Positions 8,464 to 16,847 of a stretch of 28,682 bases of DNA are shown here, piece after piece (position 1 is the first letter of the stretch; every line of letters begins with the position of its first letter). The position numbers and the translations under genes were made by a program. The notes under the pieces were generated by a model that worked only from the letters and a program-made list of their open reading frames with translations, did not search any database and had not been told where the DNA came from. This DNA comes from an uncultured Bacteroidales bacterium (GTDB lineage Bacteria; Bacteroidota; Bacteroidia; Bacteroidales; UBA932), in the NCBI GenBank assembly GCA_934726455.1, contig CAKVDS010000030.1:1-28682 (forward strand), read 5' to 3'.

Positions 8464-8487
8464 TAGTCGGTGACTAATTTTCTAAAA
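8453..8487. promoter_or_regulatory. 16-bp inverted repeat, probable operator of the ATPase gene
   Basis: The left arm TTTTAGAAAAATAGTC (8453-8468) and right arm GACTAATTTTCTAAAA (8472-8487) are reverse complements with one mismatch around a GGT spacer. It covers the -33 region of the ATPase promoter. Further copies of the core occur at 8504-8518 (TGTTTTAGAAAAATA) and, inverted and shorter, at 8422-8432 (TTATTTTTCTA). This arrangement looks like a multi-site binding region for a dimeric regulator, possibly the winged-helix ATPase itself. Confidence 0.6.
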
Positions 8488-8537
8488 CTGACCTGTTGAC
8501 CCATGTTTTAGAAAAATAAGGGTGGTGATGAAAAATC

Positions 8538-8569
8538 GAGGGGGAGTGGCCGTCCGGCCGCTCCCCCTC
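8538..8569 (-). terminator. Rho-independent terminator of the susC/susD-like operon
   Basis: A 15-bp stem with one G-T type mismatch (GAGGGGGAGTGGCCG at 8538-8552 with CGGCCGCTCCCCCTC at 8555-8569) is followed on the minus strand by GATTTTTC. It lies 40 nt past the stop of the SusD-like gene. Confidence 0.8.
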
Positions 8570-8608
8570 TTTGAAAAGTGGTTGTATAGCAGTTGAGAAA
8601 GCTTCAAG

Positions 8609-10099
8609 TTACTTTACGTCCCACCAGATATGATGCTCGGCATCGTTTGTGCCGGCGAATGCGGCACTTATGGCCGACTCGTAATTGACCTTGTTGGAGG
8701 CTGAGATGGCTCCGGAATATTTCAGCCTGTAAGGTATGTGGCTGATTACGACCACAGCCGGGCCGACTTCTATCTTCGGCACATCAAGACGCCTCATGTC
8801 AGACCATGCTTCAACTCCGTCTGCCATGAATCCGGCCAGCCAGCGCTGGAATGCGATCTTTTCGATCTTTTCGGCTGAGGTTCCGCCGAAGGCGACTTTG
8901 TCGGAGGCAAGGTATGCTTCAGCGCCATCGGCGCCCCACTGTGCGAATGAAGCCTTGACACCTGCTTCGTAGAGGGTTTTGGCATCGGCTGAGATCCATC
9001 CCCGCTCCGCTGCTTCGGCTGCCACGAGATTGACTCTTGCAGCAGTGATCAGCGGCAGTATGCCTTCGGCGGCGCTGAGGGTCTCGGCAAAGTAGCAGGC
9101 CTTGCCCTCATAGTCAGAGACATTCGGTATGCCCAGCGGAATTCCGATATAGGCTTTCGGGTCGGAAGGATCCCCTATAGGCTCGGACTTTCCGAAAGGT
9201 ACGAGGGAGAAGTATTTGAACAGCCTCGGGTCATTGTATTCCTTGAGAGTCTCCACGAGATATTCATTCGGACAGAAGTTGCTGTTGTAGTTGACGCCGT
9301 TGGTGTATAGCGGCGACGGGGCGTTGGAGTCGAAATGATAGATCATTGAGTCGCTGTCGTCCATGATGCCCCCGTCGGCGTATGCCTGGGCGAAGCGTGC
9401 CTTGCCGACGCTCTCGGCGACATCGCTGAGTTTGATGGCCATCAGCATGCGCAGCGAGGCGTTGAGCTTTTTCCACTTGCTGATGTCACCATTGTAGATG
9501 ATGTCGGCCGATGTGAGGCTGCCGCTCTCGTCGAAGAGGGCGTAGGCTTCCTTGAGCTTATCGTCCAGATAGGTATAGATGTCCTCCACGGAGTCGAATG
9601 CGGGAGTGTAGTTGTCCTCTCCCGCTCCGAGGGCTTCCTTGACCGGGATCGGGCCGAGAATGTCGGCCAGGTGCATGTAGAAGTAGGCCTGGAGGGTCAC
9701 TGCCGTGGCGATCTGGTTTGCACTGCTGCCGAAGCGGGATACTGACGCCTTGTTCTTCGTGGCTTCATCGGAGTTGAGGTCGATGATGTACTTGAGGTTC
9801 TTGAGCGGGTACAGGTAGTAGGAGCTCGTGTCGAATTCGAGGATGTTGAGCTTTCCGTACTGGAGGGTGTTGCGCTCCGCCATGTAGCCGTTGTACATCT
9901 GGGTCCACGGGTTGTAGTAGTAGCTGTTGAGGGTGAAGTTGTAGGTGTACCTGCATGCGTATGTGAAGAACATGTCGGTCTGGGCCTCGGAAGGCTTGTT
10001 CGGGTTTTTGTTGAGCTCGCCGAAGTCCCCTATCCCGCACCCTGTCAGAAGCGCTGCGCCCAGGGCTGAAGTGGCCAAAAATGCTTTTATGTTTCTCAT
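8609..10099 (-). CDS. SusD/RagB-family outer-membrane lipoprotein
   Basis: This 496-residue surface lipoprotein pairs with the SusC-like porin as the hinged lid that captures nutrients at the outer membrane. The signal peptide ends in LLTGC, with lipid attachment at Cys21, followed by the acidic/Asn-rich stretch GIGDFGELNKNPNKPSE seen in SusD proteins. The helical TPR-like body includes YFYMHLADILGPIPVKEAL near 130-155 and the late RWLAGFMADGVEAWSDMRR segment (about 425-445) typical of the SusD-like_2 group. It begins 31 nt after the SusC-like gene and is followed by a terminator. No glycoside hydrolase or sensor is adjacent, so the substrate is unknown. Peptides are a possibility given the peptidase genes in the region and the RagAB precedent. 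Confidence 0.9.
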   Translation of the reverse strand: MRNIKAFLATSALGAALLTGCGIGDFGELNKNPNKPSEAQTDMFFTYACRYTYNFTLNSYYYNPWTQMYNGYMAERNTLQYGKLNILEFDTSSYYLYPLKNLKYIIDLNSDEATKNKASVSRFGSSANQIATAVTLQAYFYMHLADILGPIPVKEALGAGEDNYTPAFDSVEDIYTYLDDKLKEAYALFDESGSLTSADIIYNGDISKWKKLNASLRMLMAIKLSDVAESVGKARFAQAYADGGIMDDSDSMIYHFDSNAPSPLYTNGVNYNSNFCPNEYLVETLKEYNDPRLFKYFSLVPFGKSEPIGDPSDPKAYIGIPLGIPNVSDYEGKACYFAETLSAAEGILPLITAARVNLVAAEAAERGWISADAKTLYEAGVKASFAQWGADGAEAYLASDKVAFGGTSAEKIEKIAFQRWLAGFMADGVEAWSDMRRLDVPKIEVGPAVVVISHIPYRLKYSGAISASNKVNYESAISAAFAGTNDAEHHIWWDVK

Positions 10100-10130
10100 G
10101 ATAAGATTCGTTTGAAATTGTTTGACAGCA

Positions 10131-13100
10131 TCAGAAAGTGAGTTTCAAGGTCATGCCGAATGCCCTTGTGGAAGGGGCGGCGCCGCCTTCGATGAAGTTG
10201 GAGCCGAGCTCTGAAGGGTCGATGTTCGGCGCTGCGGAATAAATCAGCCAAGGGTTGGTGGCGACGAAGGAGACGCGGGCTGCGCTCAGGCCGACATCAA
10301 GTCTGCTCAGGAAGGTCTTAGGCACATCATAAGAGAGGGACACTTCCCTGAGTTTCACGTAGGTGCGGTCGAAGATGGTGGTCTCCCACACCTGGCATGC
10401 GTAGTCCTGGAAATATTCGGCTGCAGGGACATAGGTGTCCACAGCGTTGCCGTCCTTGTCCACTCCGGTCATGTGGATACCGCCGCCGTTGGCGACCGGC
10501 TCACGGATGTTGACTCCCTTGTCGTTGACGGTGGCTGTGGTGGCCAGCAATCCTGAACCGTTGCCCCAGAGGTTGGTCCATGAGCATATCTGTCCGCCGA
10601 CAGAGAAATCGAGCGATGCTGCGAGGCTGAAGCCCTTGTAGCGGAGCCTTGTGGAGAATCCTCCGGTGAAGTCCGGCTGATAGCAGCCGAGTTCCCTGTC
10701 CACATCAGTGTTGAATGCAGGACGTCCGTCCTCGTCGAAGATGAGATGCCCCTGCTCGTCGCGCTCCCATGTGTTGCCCCGGATGATTCCCAGAGGACGG
10801 CCTTCTTCGGCCCAGAGGTAGATCCTGCTGTAGAAAGAAGTCCAGTACATCTGATAGGAAGATATGCCTTCGGTGAGGCGGACGAGGGTGTTGACGTTCT
10901 TTGCGAGGTTGAAATCGAGATCCCAGCTCAGGTCCCTGGTGTCCACGGCCCTTGCACCGATCATGAATTCCACTCCGCGGTTGCGTACAAGTCCTGCGTT
11001 GAGCTTGCGGGTTGAGTACCCGGACTCGGCAGCGGAGCTGGCGTTGATGATCTGGTTGTCGTTGTCACGGTTGTAGAAGTTGATGTCTCCGTAGAAGCGA
11101 TTGCCGAACATCTTCCACTCGGTTCCGACCTCATAAGAGGTGGAGATGGTAGGCTTGATGTTGTAGTTGACCTGGGTCGCGGCTTCGTACATGGTGGAGT
11201 TGGTGCCGTACTTGGTGCCGATGGTGTAGGTCGGATAGATGTTGTATGCTCCCATGGATGAACCCAGCTGCGCCGCGCTTGCGCGAAGCTTCCACATGTT
11301 GAGCCAAGGGGCTGAGAACCAGTTGCTCGCGATCACGGACAGTGACAGGCCGCCGTAGAGGTAGCTGTTGTTCTCCGGGGAGAGCGTTGATGACCAGTCG
11401 TTGCGCAGGGAACCGTCCACGAAGTAGGTGTCGTCCCAGCCGACGGTGGCGGTTCCGTATATGCTGCGTTCCTTATAGTTGGTCTTGGTGTTGGTCACGA
11501 TGGCTGTGGTGCCGGTGGACGCGCTCAGGTTGTAGAAGTCGTCGATGGACAGGTCGTAGCTGTCGTTGGTGTAGGCTTCGAGGATGTCATACTGGTAGTT
11601 CCTTGCTTCGGCGAAGGCTGCCGCCTCGACAGTGAGCTTGTCGTCCACGAAGCTGCCGTCCCAGGTCAGATGCCCCTGCACGGTGTCGTCCATGATGCCG
11701 CTCTGGCTCTGGCCGTAGTAGGAGGTGAAGTTGATTGAGCCTGATGGCCTTTCGGTCTCGCCGATGTAGTTGCGGAAATTGGCGTTGTAGCGCACGCCCG
11801 CCCTGATGTTGAACGGCAGCTTGACTGTGGCGTCAGCGGAGAACACGTTCCACTGGTAGGTGTCGTAGGTGTTGTATGCCTCGAAGAGGGCGTAAGGGTT
11901 GTCGTGGTAGTTGGCCCTGTTGTTGCTCAGGCTCTTGACGTTCCACGAGCGCCAGCTTCCGTCCGGGCGCTGCCAGTCTTTGTAGTCGGCCAGGTTGACG
12001 TTGGTCTGTCCCCACTGGGTGTACTCCTGGAGGACGGTGCGGTTGCCGTTGTAACCGGATGATGCCGGGTTGTGGTCGCGGCGGTAGGTGTAGAGGTAAT
12101 CCACGGATACGTCAACCCATGATGCGGGGCTGTATTTCGCCTTTATGCTGAGGTTGCGGCGTACGGCGTCGGAGTTCGGCTGGATGCCGGTGCGCTGGTT
12201 GTTGGTGAATGACACCCTGGCGGAGAGATCCTTGTAGGACTTCGAGAAGGCGATGTTGGTGACGTTGGCCACTCCGGTGCGGTAGAGATCCCCGAGGTTG
12301 AGGTGGCTCTCCCAGGTGTCGGGGATGCCGTATTTGCTGCTCGTAGGGTCAACGGAGAGCGGGGTTACATATTTTACGGACGGGTCGAAGCGCGGTCCCC
12401 AGGAGGCGTCGTTGCCGTAGTCCATTATCTTGGCGCCCTTAAGGCTCTCGATGTTGCCGTTGTAGTCCTTGAGCAGTTCGGCTGCGGAAGTGGTGCCTTT
12501 GGCTTCCCCGTAGAGGTAGCCGTACTGGCCGCCGCCGTAGAGGGTCTGGAGGTTGACATGGTTGTAGTAGGTCTCCACTGTGGTGGTGTGGCTGAAGTCC
12601 ACAGTGCCCTTGCCGCTCTCTGCGGATTTGGTGGTGATGATGATGGCTCCGTCGCCTCCCCTTGAGCCGTAGAGCGCTGTGGCCGCCGGGCCTTTGAGGA
12701 CATTGATGGACTCCACGTCATCCATATTGACTGCGTTCTTGTTGGTGATGGTGCCGTCCACCACGTAGATCGGTTCGTTGACGGAAAGGTTGCCGCTGGA
12801 CGCGGTGGAGAGTGTACCGGCGCCGCGGAGGACGATTTTGCCTGATGAGAACGATGAGCCGGCCCCTCCGAAGAACTGTACTCCGGCCACCTTGCCGACG
12901 ATGGCGTTGCTCAGGTCGGACTGGCGGGCGATGGTGAGTTCTTCAGACGTCACTTTCTGGGTGGAGTAGCCGAGGGCTTTCTGCTTGCGGGTGAGTCCCT
13001 GGGCGGTCACGACCACCTCTTCGAGGAACTCGGTGTCCGGCTCCAGAGCGATTTCGAGCCTGCTGCGCCCGGCAGTGGATACTTCAAGGGTGTGGTAACC

Positions 13101-13328
13101 CATGGAACTGACGACCAGGACGGCGTTGCGCGGTACGGAGAGGGTGAATTTGCCGTCAAGATCTGAACTTGTGCCGTGGCTGCTCCCCTTGACGAGGACC
13201 GAAGCGAAAGGCAGGGTTTCTTTTGTCGAGGCATCGGTCACCGTGCCTGTGACGGTGACATCCTGTCCGTATGCCCACACGGAAAACAGCATGGCCACGA
13301 CTGTGAGGAAGGATCTGATTCTTTCCAT
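10131..13328 (-). CDS. SusC/RagA-family TonB-dependent outer-membrane transporter
   Basis: This 1065-residue TonB-linked porin has a signal peptide over residues 1-21 (ending WAYGQ). A carboxypeptidase-D-like beta-sandwich (about 25-100) contains the family segment GTSSDLDGKFTLSVP and is followed by EEVVVTAQG (about 104-112) before the plug. The plug (about 115-240) includes GSRGGDGAIIITTK. The rest is a 22-strand barrel ending in AFGMTLKLTF, a typical aromatic C-terminus for outer-membrane insertion. It is the first gene of a two-gene operon with the SusD-like lipoprotein and has a near-perfect promoter 68 nt upstream. Energy comes from TonB-ExbBD elsewhere in the genome. The ligand cannot be told from sequence. 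Confidence 0.92.
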   Translation of the reverse strand: MERIRSFLTVVAMLFSVWAYGQDVTVTGTVTDASTKETLPFASVLVKGSSHGTSSDLDGKFTLSVPRNAVLVVSSMGYHTLEVSTAGRSRLEIALEPDTEFLEEVVVTAQGLTRKQKALGYSTQKVTSEELTIARQSDLSNAIVGKVAGVQFFGGAGSSFSSGKIVLRGAGTLSTASSGNLSVNEPIYVVDGTITNKNAVNMDDVESINVLKGPAATALYGSRGGDGAIIITTKSAESGKGTVDFSHTTTVETYYNHVNLQTLYGGGQYGYLYGEAKGTTSAAELLKDYNGNIESLKGAKIMDYGNDASWGPRFDPSVKYVTPLSVDPTSSKYGIPDTWESHLNLGDLYRTGVANVTNIAFSKSYKDLSARVSFTNNQRTGIQPNSDAVRRNLSIKAKYSPASWVDVSVDYLYTYRRDHNPASSGYNGNRTVLQEYTQWGQTNVNLADYKDWQRPDGSWRSWNVKSLSNNRANYHDNPYALFEAYNTYDTYQWNVFSADATVKLPFNIRAGVRYNANFRNYIGETERPSGSINFTSYYGQSQSGIMDDTVQGHLTWDGSFVDDKLTVEAAAFAEARNYQYDILEAYTNDSYDLSIDDFYNLSASTGTTAIVTNTKTNYKERSIYGTATVGWDDTYFVDGSLRNDWSSTLSPENNSYLYGGLSLSVIASNWFSAPWLNMWKLRASAAQLGSSMGAYNIYPTYTIGTKYGTNSTMYEAATQVNYNIKPTISTSYEVGTEWKMFGNRFYGDINFYNRDNDNQIINASSAAESGYSTRKLNAGLVRNRGVEFMIGARAVDTRDLSWDLDFNLAKNVNTLVRLTEGISSYQMYWTSFYSRIYLWAEEGRPLGIIRGNTWERDEQGHLIFDEDGRPAFNTDVDRELGCYQPDFTGGFSTRLRYKGFSLAASLDFSVGGQICSWTNLWGNGSGLLATTATVNDKGVNIREPVANGGGIHMTGVDKDGNAVDTYVPAAEYFQDYACQVWETTIFDRTYVKLREVSLSYDVPKTFLSRLDVGLSAARVSFVATNPWLIYSAAPNIDPSELGSNFIEGGAAPSTRAFGMTLKLTF

Positions 13329-13395
13329 AAGATCGTTTTGATTAAACTATACTACTAATAACATTTGTTGCGGTGTTGCGCGCTGACACCGGATG

Positions 13396-13426
13396 CAAAC
13401 CTAAATATTTTTATAATAAAATCAAA
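13396..13426 (-). promoter_or_regulatory. Bacteroidota-type promoter of the susC-like operon
   Basis: On the minus strand TTTG (13423-13426) is followed after exactly 19 bp by TAGGTTTG (13396-13403), matching the TTTG / TAnnTTTG consensus. The start site would fall near 13389, giving a leader of about 60 nt before the ATG at 13328. Confidence 0.75.
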
Positions 13427-13507
13427 ACATGTAAATGTTAGTTAATCAAGTCGATATGAGGATTTGTTACAAATATTAATATTAATGCTTACGATTTGAA
13501 ATTAAAT

Positions 13508-13517
13508 GGGGGGGGGG
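13508..13517. repeat. Homopolymer tract of ten G
   Basis: This run of ten G stands in AT-rich DNA between the pncB terminator and the susC-like promoter, about 80 bp upstream of the -33 element. The rest of the 274-nt gap (13329-13602) holds that promoter and the terminator; I see no gene in it. Confidence 0.9.
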
Positions 13518-13539
13518 TAAAAATCAAATTTACGCAAAA

Positions 13540-13576
13540 AGCGGCTCGAAAAAATCATGATTTTTTTTGAGCCGCT
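13540..13576 (-). terminator. Rho-independent terminator after pncB
   Basis: The arms AGCGGCTC (13540-13547) and GAGCCGCT (13569-13576) enclose an A/T palindrome that extends the stem (GAAAAAATCATGATTTTTTTT). On the minus strand the stem is followed by TTTTTGCG. It ends the long leftward gene string. Confidence 0.8.
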
Positions 13577-13602
13577 GAAATTGAGGTGCCTGTCCGGGCT
13601 GA

Positions 13603-14799
13603 TTATTGCCCGAGCAGATCGAGAAGGTACTCGACCTTGCGCTGGTTGCCGAGGGTCTTGCCCTTGGTGCAGGAGAGTTTGACGCAGTCGTGCCACTCGC
13701 GGAGCTCGGTGATGCGGCCGCGTGTGAGCTTGACCACTATGTTCATCGGCTCGCAGCCTGTCACATCGCAGGTGAGGAAGGTGCCGACCCCGTAGGAGTC
13801 CTGGACCCTGCCGGCGCAGTAGCGGTGGATCTCTATGGCCTTGTCGATGTCAAGCCCGTTGCTGTAGACAACCTGCTTTGTGGCCGGGTCTATGCCGAGA
13901 GAGCGGTACTTGGCTATGATCTTGTCCGTCTGTTCAAACTCGTCGCCGCTGTCCACCCTGAGGCCCTTGTACATCATGGCCATCCTCTTGGAGAGATTTG
14001 AGAAGAAGACCTTGTCCCCGAAGCAGTCATAGAGGTAGATGCCGTTGTCCCCGTCGTAGACATCGCTGAACTTCTTCATCACGTTGAAGTTGCACTCGAA
14101 CACGCCGCTGACGTTTTCCTCGAATGATATCAGCTGGTGGGACATCGTACCGAGCGGGGTGCACCCGTATTTCATGGCCAGCCAGACATTCGAGGTGCCG
14201 ATGAACTTTCCGGGGCCGTCCATCTGGCGGGCGGTCTGTTCCATTACTCTGACGACCATGTCCTGATGGGCGAAACTGAAGCGGCGGCGCGTGCCCATGT
14301 CTCCCAGTTTCAGTCCGTTCTCGATTATCTTGACTGTCTTCTGCCTGCTGCGGTCCTCCTCCAGAGCGGCATCGTACTTGTCGAAGTCTCCGCGGATGGA
14401 GTGTATCAGTTCCGAGATGCAGGAGAGCAGCGGCATTTCCCACATTATGGTGGAGAACCATTTGCCCGTGACGCTGATGTCAAGATGCCCTTCGGCATCC
14501 TGTCTGATGCTGACTTCATCCGGGTTGAAGCGGTAGCCGCGCAGGAAAGTGAAATACCAGATGGGCAGGAATATGCACCTGCGCTTCATGAATTCCACTT
14601 CCTCGTCGCTGATCACCACGTCCCTCATCATCTCCACCTGCTCCCGCAGCAGAAGGTCAAAGCCCTTCGGATAGCGGTAGGCGTTGCGGTCGTAGAAGGT
14701 ATATTCAACTTCCGCACGCGGGTAGGTCTCCAGTATATAGTACTGGCAGGTGAAGGTATAGAGGTCGTTGTCAGTGAAATGACGTATTATCTGCTCCAT
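13603..14799 (-). CDS. pncB: Nicotinate phosphoribosyltransferase
   Basis: This enzyme joins nicotinate to PRPP with ATP hydrolysis to make nicotinate mononucleotide in NAD salvage, in the cytoplasm. The 398-residue length is normal for PncB. Recognisable segments are the N-terminal FTDNDLYTFTCQYYILETYP, GDMGTRRRFSFAHQDMV (166-182) and GTSNVWLAMKYGCTPLGTMSH (201-221). His221 is at the position of the His that is phosphorylated in the Salmonella enzyme. The ATG overlaps the TAA of the upstream polyferredoxin gene by one base (TAATG), so translation is probably coupled. A terminator follows at once. Confidence 0.93.
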   Translation of the reverse strand: MEQIIRHFTDNDLYTFTCQYYILETYPRAEVEYTFYDRNAYRYPKGFDLLLREQVEMMRDVVISDEEVEFMKRRCIFLPIWYFTFLRGYRFNPDEVSIRQDAEGHLDISVTGKWFSTIMWEMPLLSCISELIHSIRGDFDKYDAALEEDRSRQKTVKIIENGLKLGDMGTRRRFSFAHQDMVVRVMEQTARQMDGPGKFIGTSNVWLAMKYGCTPLGTMSHQLISFEENVSGVFECNFNVMKKFSDVYDGDNGIYLYDCFGDKVFFSNLSKRMAMMYKGLRVDSGDEFEQTDKIIAKYRSLGIDPATKQVVYSNGLDIDKAIEIHRYCAGRVQDSYGVGTFLTCDVTGCEPMNIVVKLTRGRITELREWHDCVKLSCTKGKTLGNQRKVEYLLDLLGQ

Positions 14800-16838
14800 T
14801 ACTTTTCTGTGTTGTACGGGAGAACCCTGCCCGGTTTGTCGAATTTCAGTCTTGCGCCTTCCTGACGCACGTCATCTGCGGAGTAGGTGATGGTCCACGT
14901 GTCCATGGTCATGAGTTCCCAGAGCCTGTCGGCCGTCATAGGGGCGGCAAAGCGTATCTGGATGCTCGGCACGAGGCTGTCGTTGAGCCTGAGGTAGAGA
15001 CCTATCACACCCTCTTCTTTTGAGAGATGGTTGCTCAGGAACGGAAGAGCCCTCTTTATTATAGGCTTCTCGTAGTTCTGGTCGGCGATTTCGTAGATGA
15101 ACTGCGGCTGTCCGGCGTAGACTTCACTGCGTCTGCGGATGACGGTCGTGTCCCCCTGCGGGTATTTCCCGTTATATTCTGCGGTGAACGGGTCGAACAT
15201 GCTCTCAAGGTAGTCGGCGACAGGGATCATCTTCTCGCCCTTCTCCATCCTCACGAACTCGAAGTCGACAGGGGTTGACTTCACCCCGCCTCCGTGCACC
15301 GGCATGTCGAGCGTCTTCTTTTCAACGATTTGGCGGAACCACTCCTCGTCTGCCTGTTCGGCCGGATCCATGTAGACTCTCACGATGAGCGGACAGTCGT
15401 ACTCCGACTCCAGACCGAATATCTTCTTGCCGCTGAGTCGCATCTGGATGCCGAGGTAGTTGAGGTCGAGCTTGTCCGACATGTGCTCGGTGCGTATGGT
15501 GACGCACTTGATTTCCGGATATTTGGCCGGGTCCGGGCTCTCCACCCTGAAGTGGGACGGCACGAACACCTCCGCCTGCACTTTCTCGGCTGTGGTCACG
15601 GAAGGATCGTAGCTGATGACTACGGTATGGCTTCCTACATAGGTCTTGACACCGTGCACGCCGCGCACCTTTTCCATACGGGCCTTGAACGCCATCGAGC
15701 TTCCGTAGCACTTGACGGAACGCAGGTTCTTGATGGTCACGGTCTCAAGGGCCATGTTTTCCGTGGTGCCCCAGGTCTCGTTGATGGTCGGGAGTTCGAA
15801 CTTGCCGCCGGCAATGGCCGCCACGACCACGAGCACCACTGCAAGTATCGCAGGCAGGAAGCGGGTGAACCTGCGGCATTTCTCGCTTTCTCCCGGCTTG
15901 ACACCGATGGCGAGAGCCTTGGTCGGGCAGGCGGCTACGCACTCTCCGCAGAGGGTGCAGTCCACAGATGTCACCTTGTTGCCGAATGAAGGCACATCGA
16001 TGCCGTAAGGACAGTTCTTGCGGCAGGAGTAGCAGCGGTGGCTGCACTGGGCCTGGTTGATGGTGATCCCGAGAATCTGGAGTTTCGGGCGGCTGTGGAG
16101 TATCTCAAGCAGATAGCCTGCGAGGCAGTATGCCCCGAGGTACCAGATCCATGCGATGTGCACTCCGAGCAGGTTCAGCGCCCAGCAGATACCGGCGAGA
16201 AGCACAAGCCATACCCAGTATTTGAGCGAGTTGGACACCGCCCCGAGAGGGCAGATGTATCTGCACCAGAAACGGTCTATCACGATGCCGAGCAGCAGCA
16301 CGACACCGAGGCTGACGAGAGACATCCAGAGGGTTATCTCCCCTTTGAATCCTGTCGCTACGGCGTAGTACGGGTCGAGGTTCTTGCAGAAAAGTTCGCT
16401 TGCGCTGACCGTCATGTAGACAATCCAGAAGAGCAGGGCGTATTTGACGATGCGCAGGATCTTGTCGGCGATGCTGCCGTTTGTGATTGCTATAGCCTTG
16501 AGGCCGATGGCCTCGCGCAGTTTCTTGAGCAGGTCTTCGACAGAGCCTATCGGGCAGAGGTATCCGCAGAAGAGCTTGCTGAAGAATATTACTGCTGCGG
16601 CGAGGGCGATGCCCATCATTATCTGCATGGTGGTCATCGAGCATGGGAGCGAGCCCTTGACGAGGAAGGTGGTCAGTGCCTGAAGCCCGCCGAACGGGCA
16701 GTATTTCTCCGGATCAGGAGTCTCAAGCCCGAGGACTTTGGCCCCGAGGCCGCTGAGGAAGAAGAGGAGGAGTGCCAGCACGCCCCATTGGAGGGCATAT
16801 TTCTGCCAGTTTGTGCAGAAGGTCGATTTCTTGGCCAT
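14799..16838 (-). CDS. Polytopic 4Fe-4S membrane protein with a heavy-metal-associated-like domain
   Basis: This 679-residue protein belongs to the NosR/RdxA-like polyferredoxin group. Membrane helices alternate with cysteine clusters CPFGGLQAL (about 47-55), CGYLCPIGS (about 91-99) and CRYICPLGA (about 192-200). Two 4Fe-4S motifs follow (CYSCRKNCPYG and CTLCGECVAACP, about 269-306), then one more helix. Residues 370-430 look like an HMA-type fold (VRGVHGVKTYVGSHTVVISYDPS) but without the CxxC metal site. The C-terminal 240 residues are soluble and unassigned. It probably carries electrons across or along the inner membrane; donor and acceptor are unknown. It starts 9 nt after the S46-M3 gene and overlaps pncB by one base. 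Confidence 0.8.
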   Translation of the reverse strand: MAKKSTFCTNWQKYALQWGVLALLLFFLSGLGAKVLGLETPDPEKYCPFGGLQALTTFLVKGSLPCSMTTMQIMMGIALAAAVIFFSKLFCGYLCPIGSVEDLLKKLREAIGLKAIAITNGSIADKILRIVKYALLFWIVYMTVSASELFCKNLDPYYAVATGFKGEITLWMSLVSLGVVLLLGIVIDRFWCRYICPLGAVSNSLKYWVWLVLLAGICWALNLLGVHIAWIWYLGAYCLAGYLLEILHSRPKLQILGITINQAQCSHRCYSCRKNCPYGIDVPSFGNKVTSVDCTLCGECVAACPTKALAIGVKPGESEKCRRFTRFLPAILAVVLVVVAAIAGGKFELPTINETWGTTENMALETVTIKNLRSVKCYGSSMAFKARMEKVRGVHGVKTYVGSHTVVISYDPSVTTAEKVQAEVFVPSHFRVESPDPAKYPEIKCVTIRTEHMSDKLDLNYLGIQMRLSGKKIFGLESEYDCPLIVRVYMDPAEQADEEWFRQIVEKKTLDMPVHGGGVKSTPVDFEFVRMEKGEKMIPVADYLESMFDPFTAEYNGKYPQGDTTVIRRRSEVYAGQPQFIYEIADQNYEKPIIKRALPFLSNHLSKEEGVIGLYLRLNDSLVPSIQIRFAAPMTADRLWELMTMDTWTITYSADDVRQEGARLKFDKPGRVLPYNTEK

Positions 16839-16847
16839 GGTGGGTGT

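Noticed and set aside
12303..12665. Long open frames on the + strand opposite the SusC, PncB, polyferredoxin and S46-M3 genes
   Set aside because: High-GC shadows of well-supported minus-strand genes; no family motifs or start signals.
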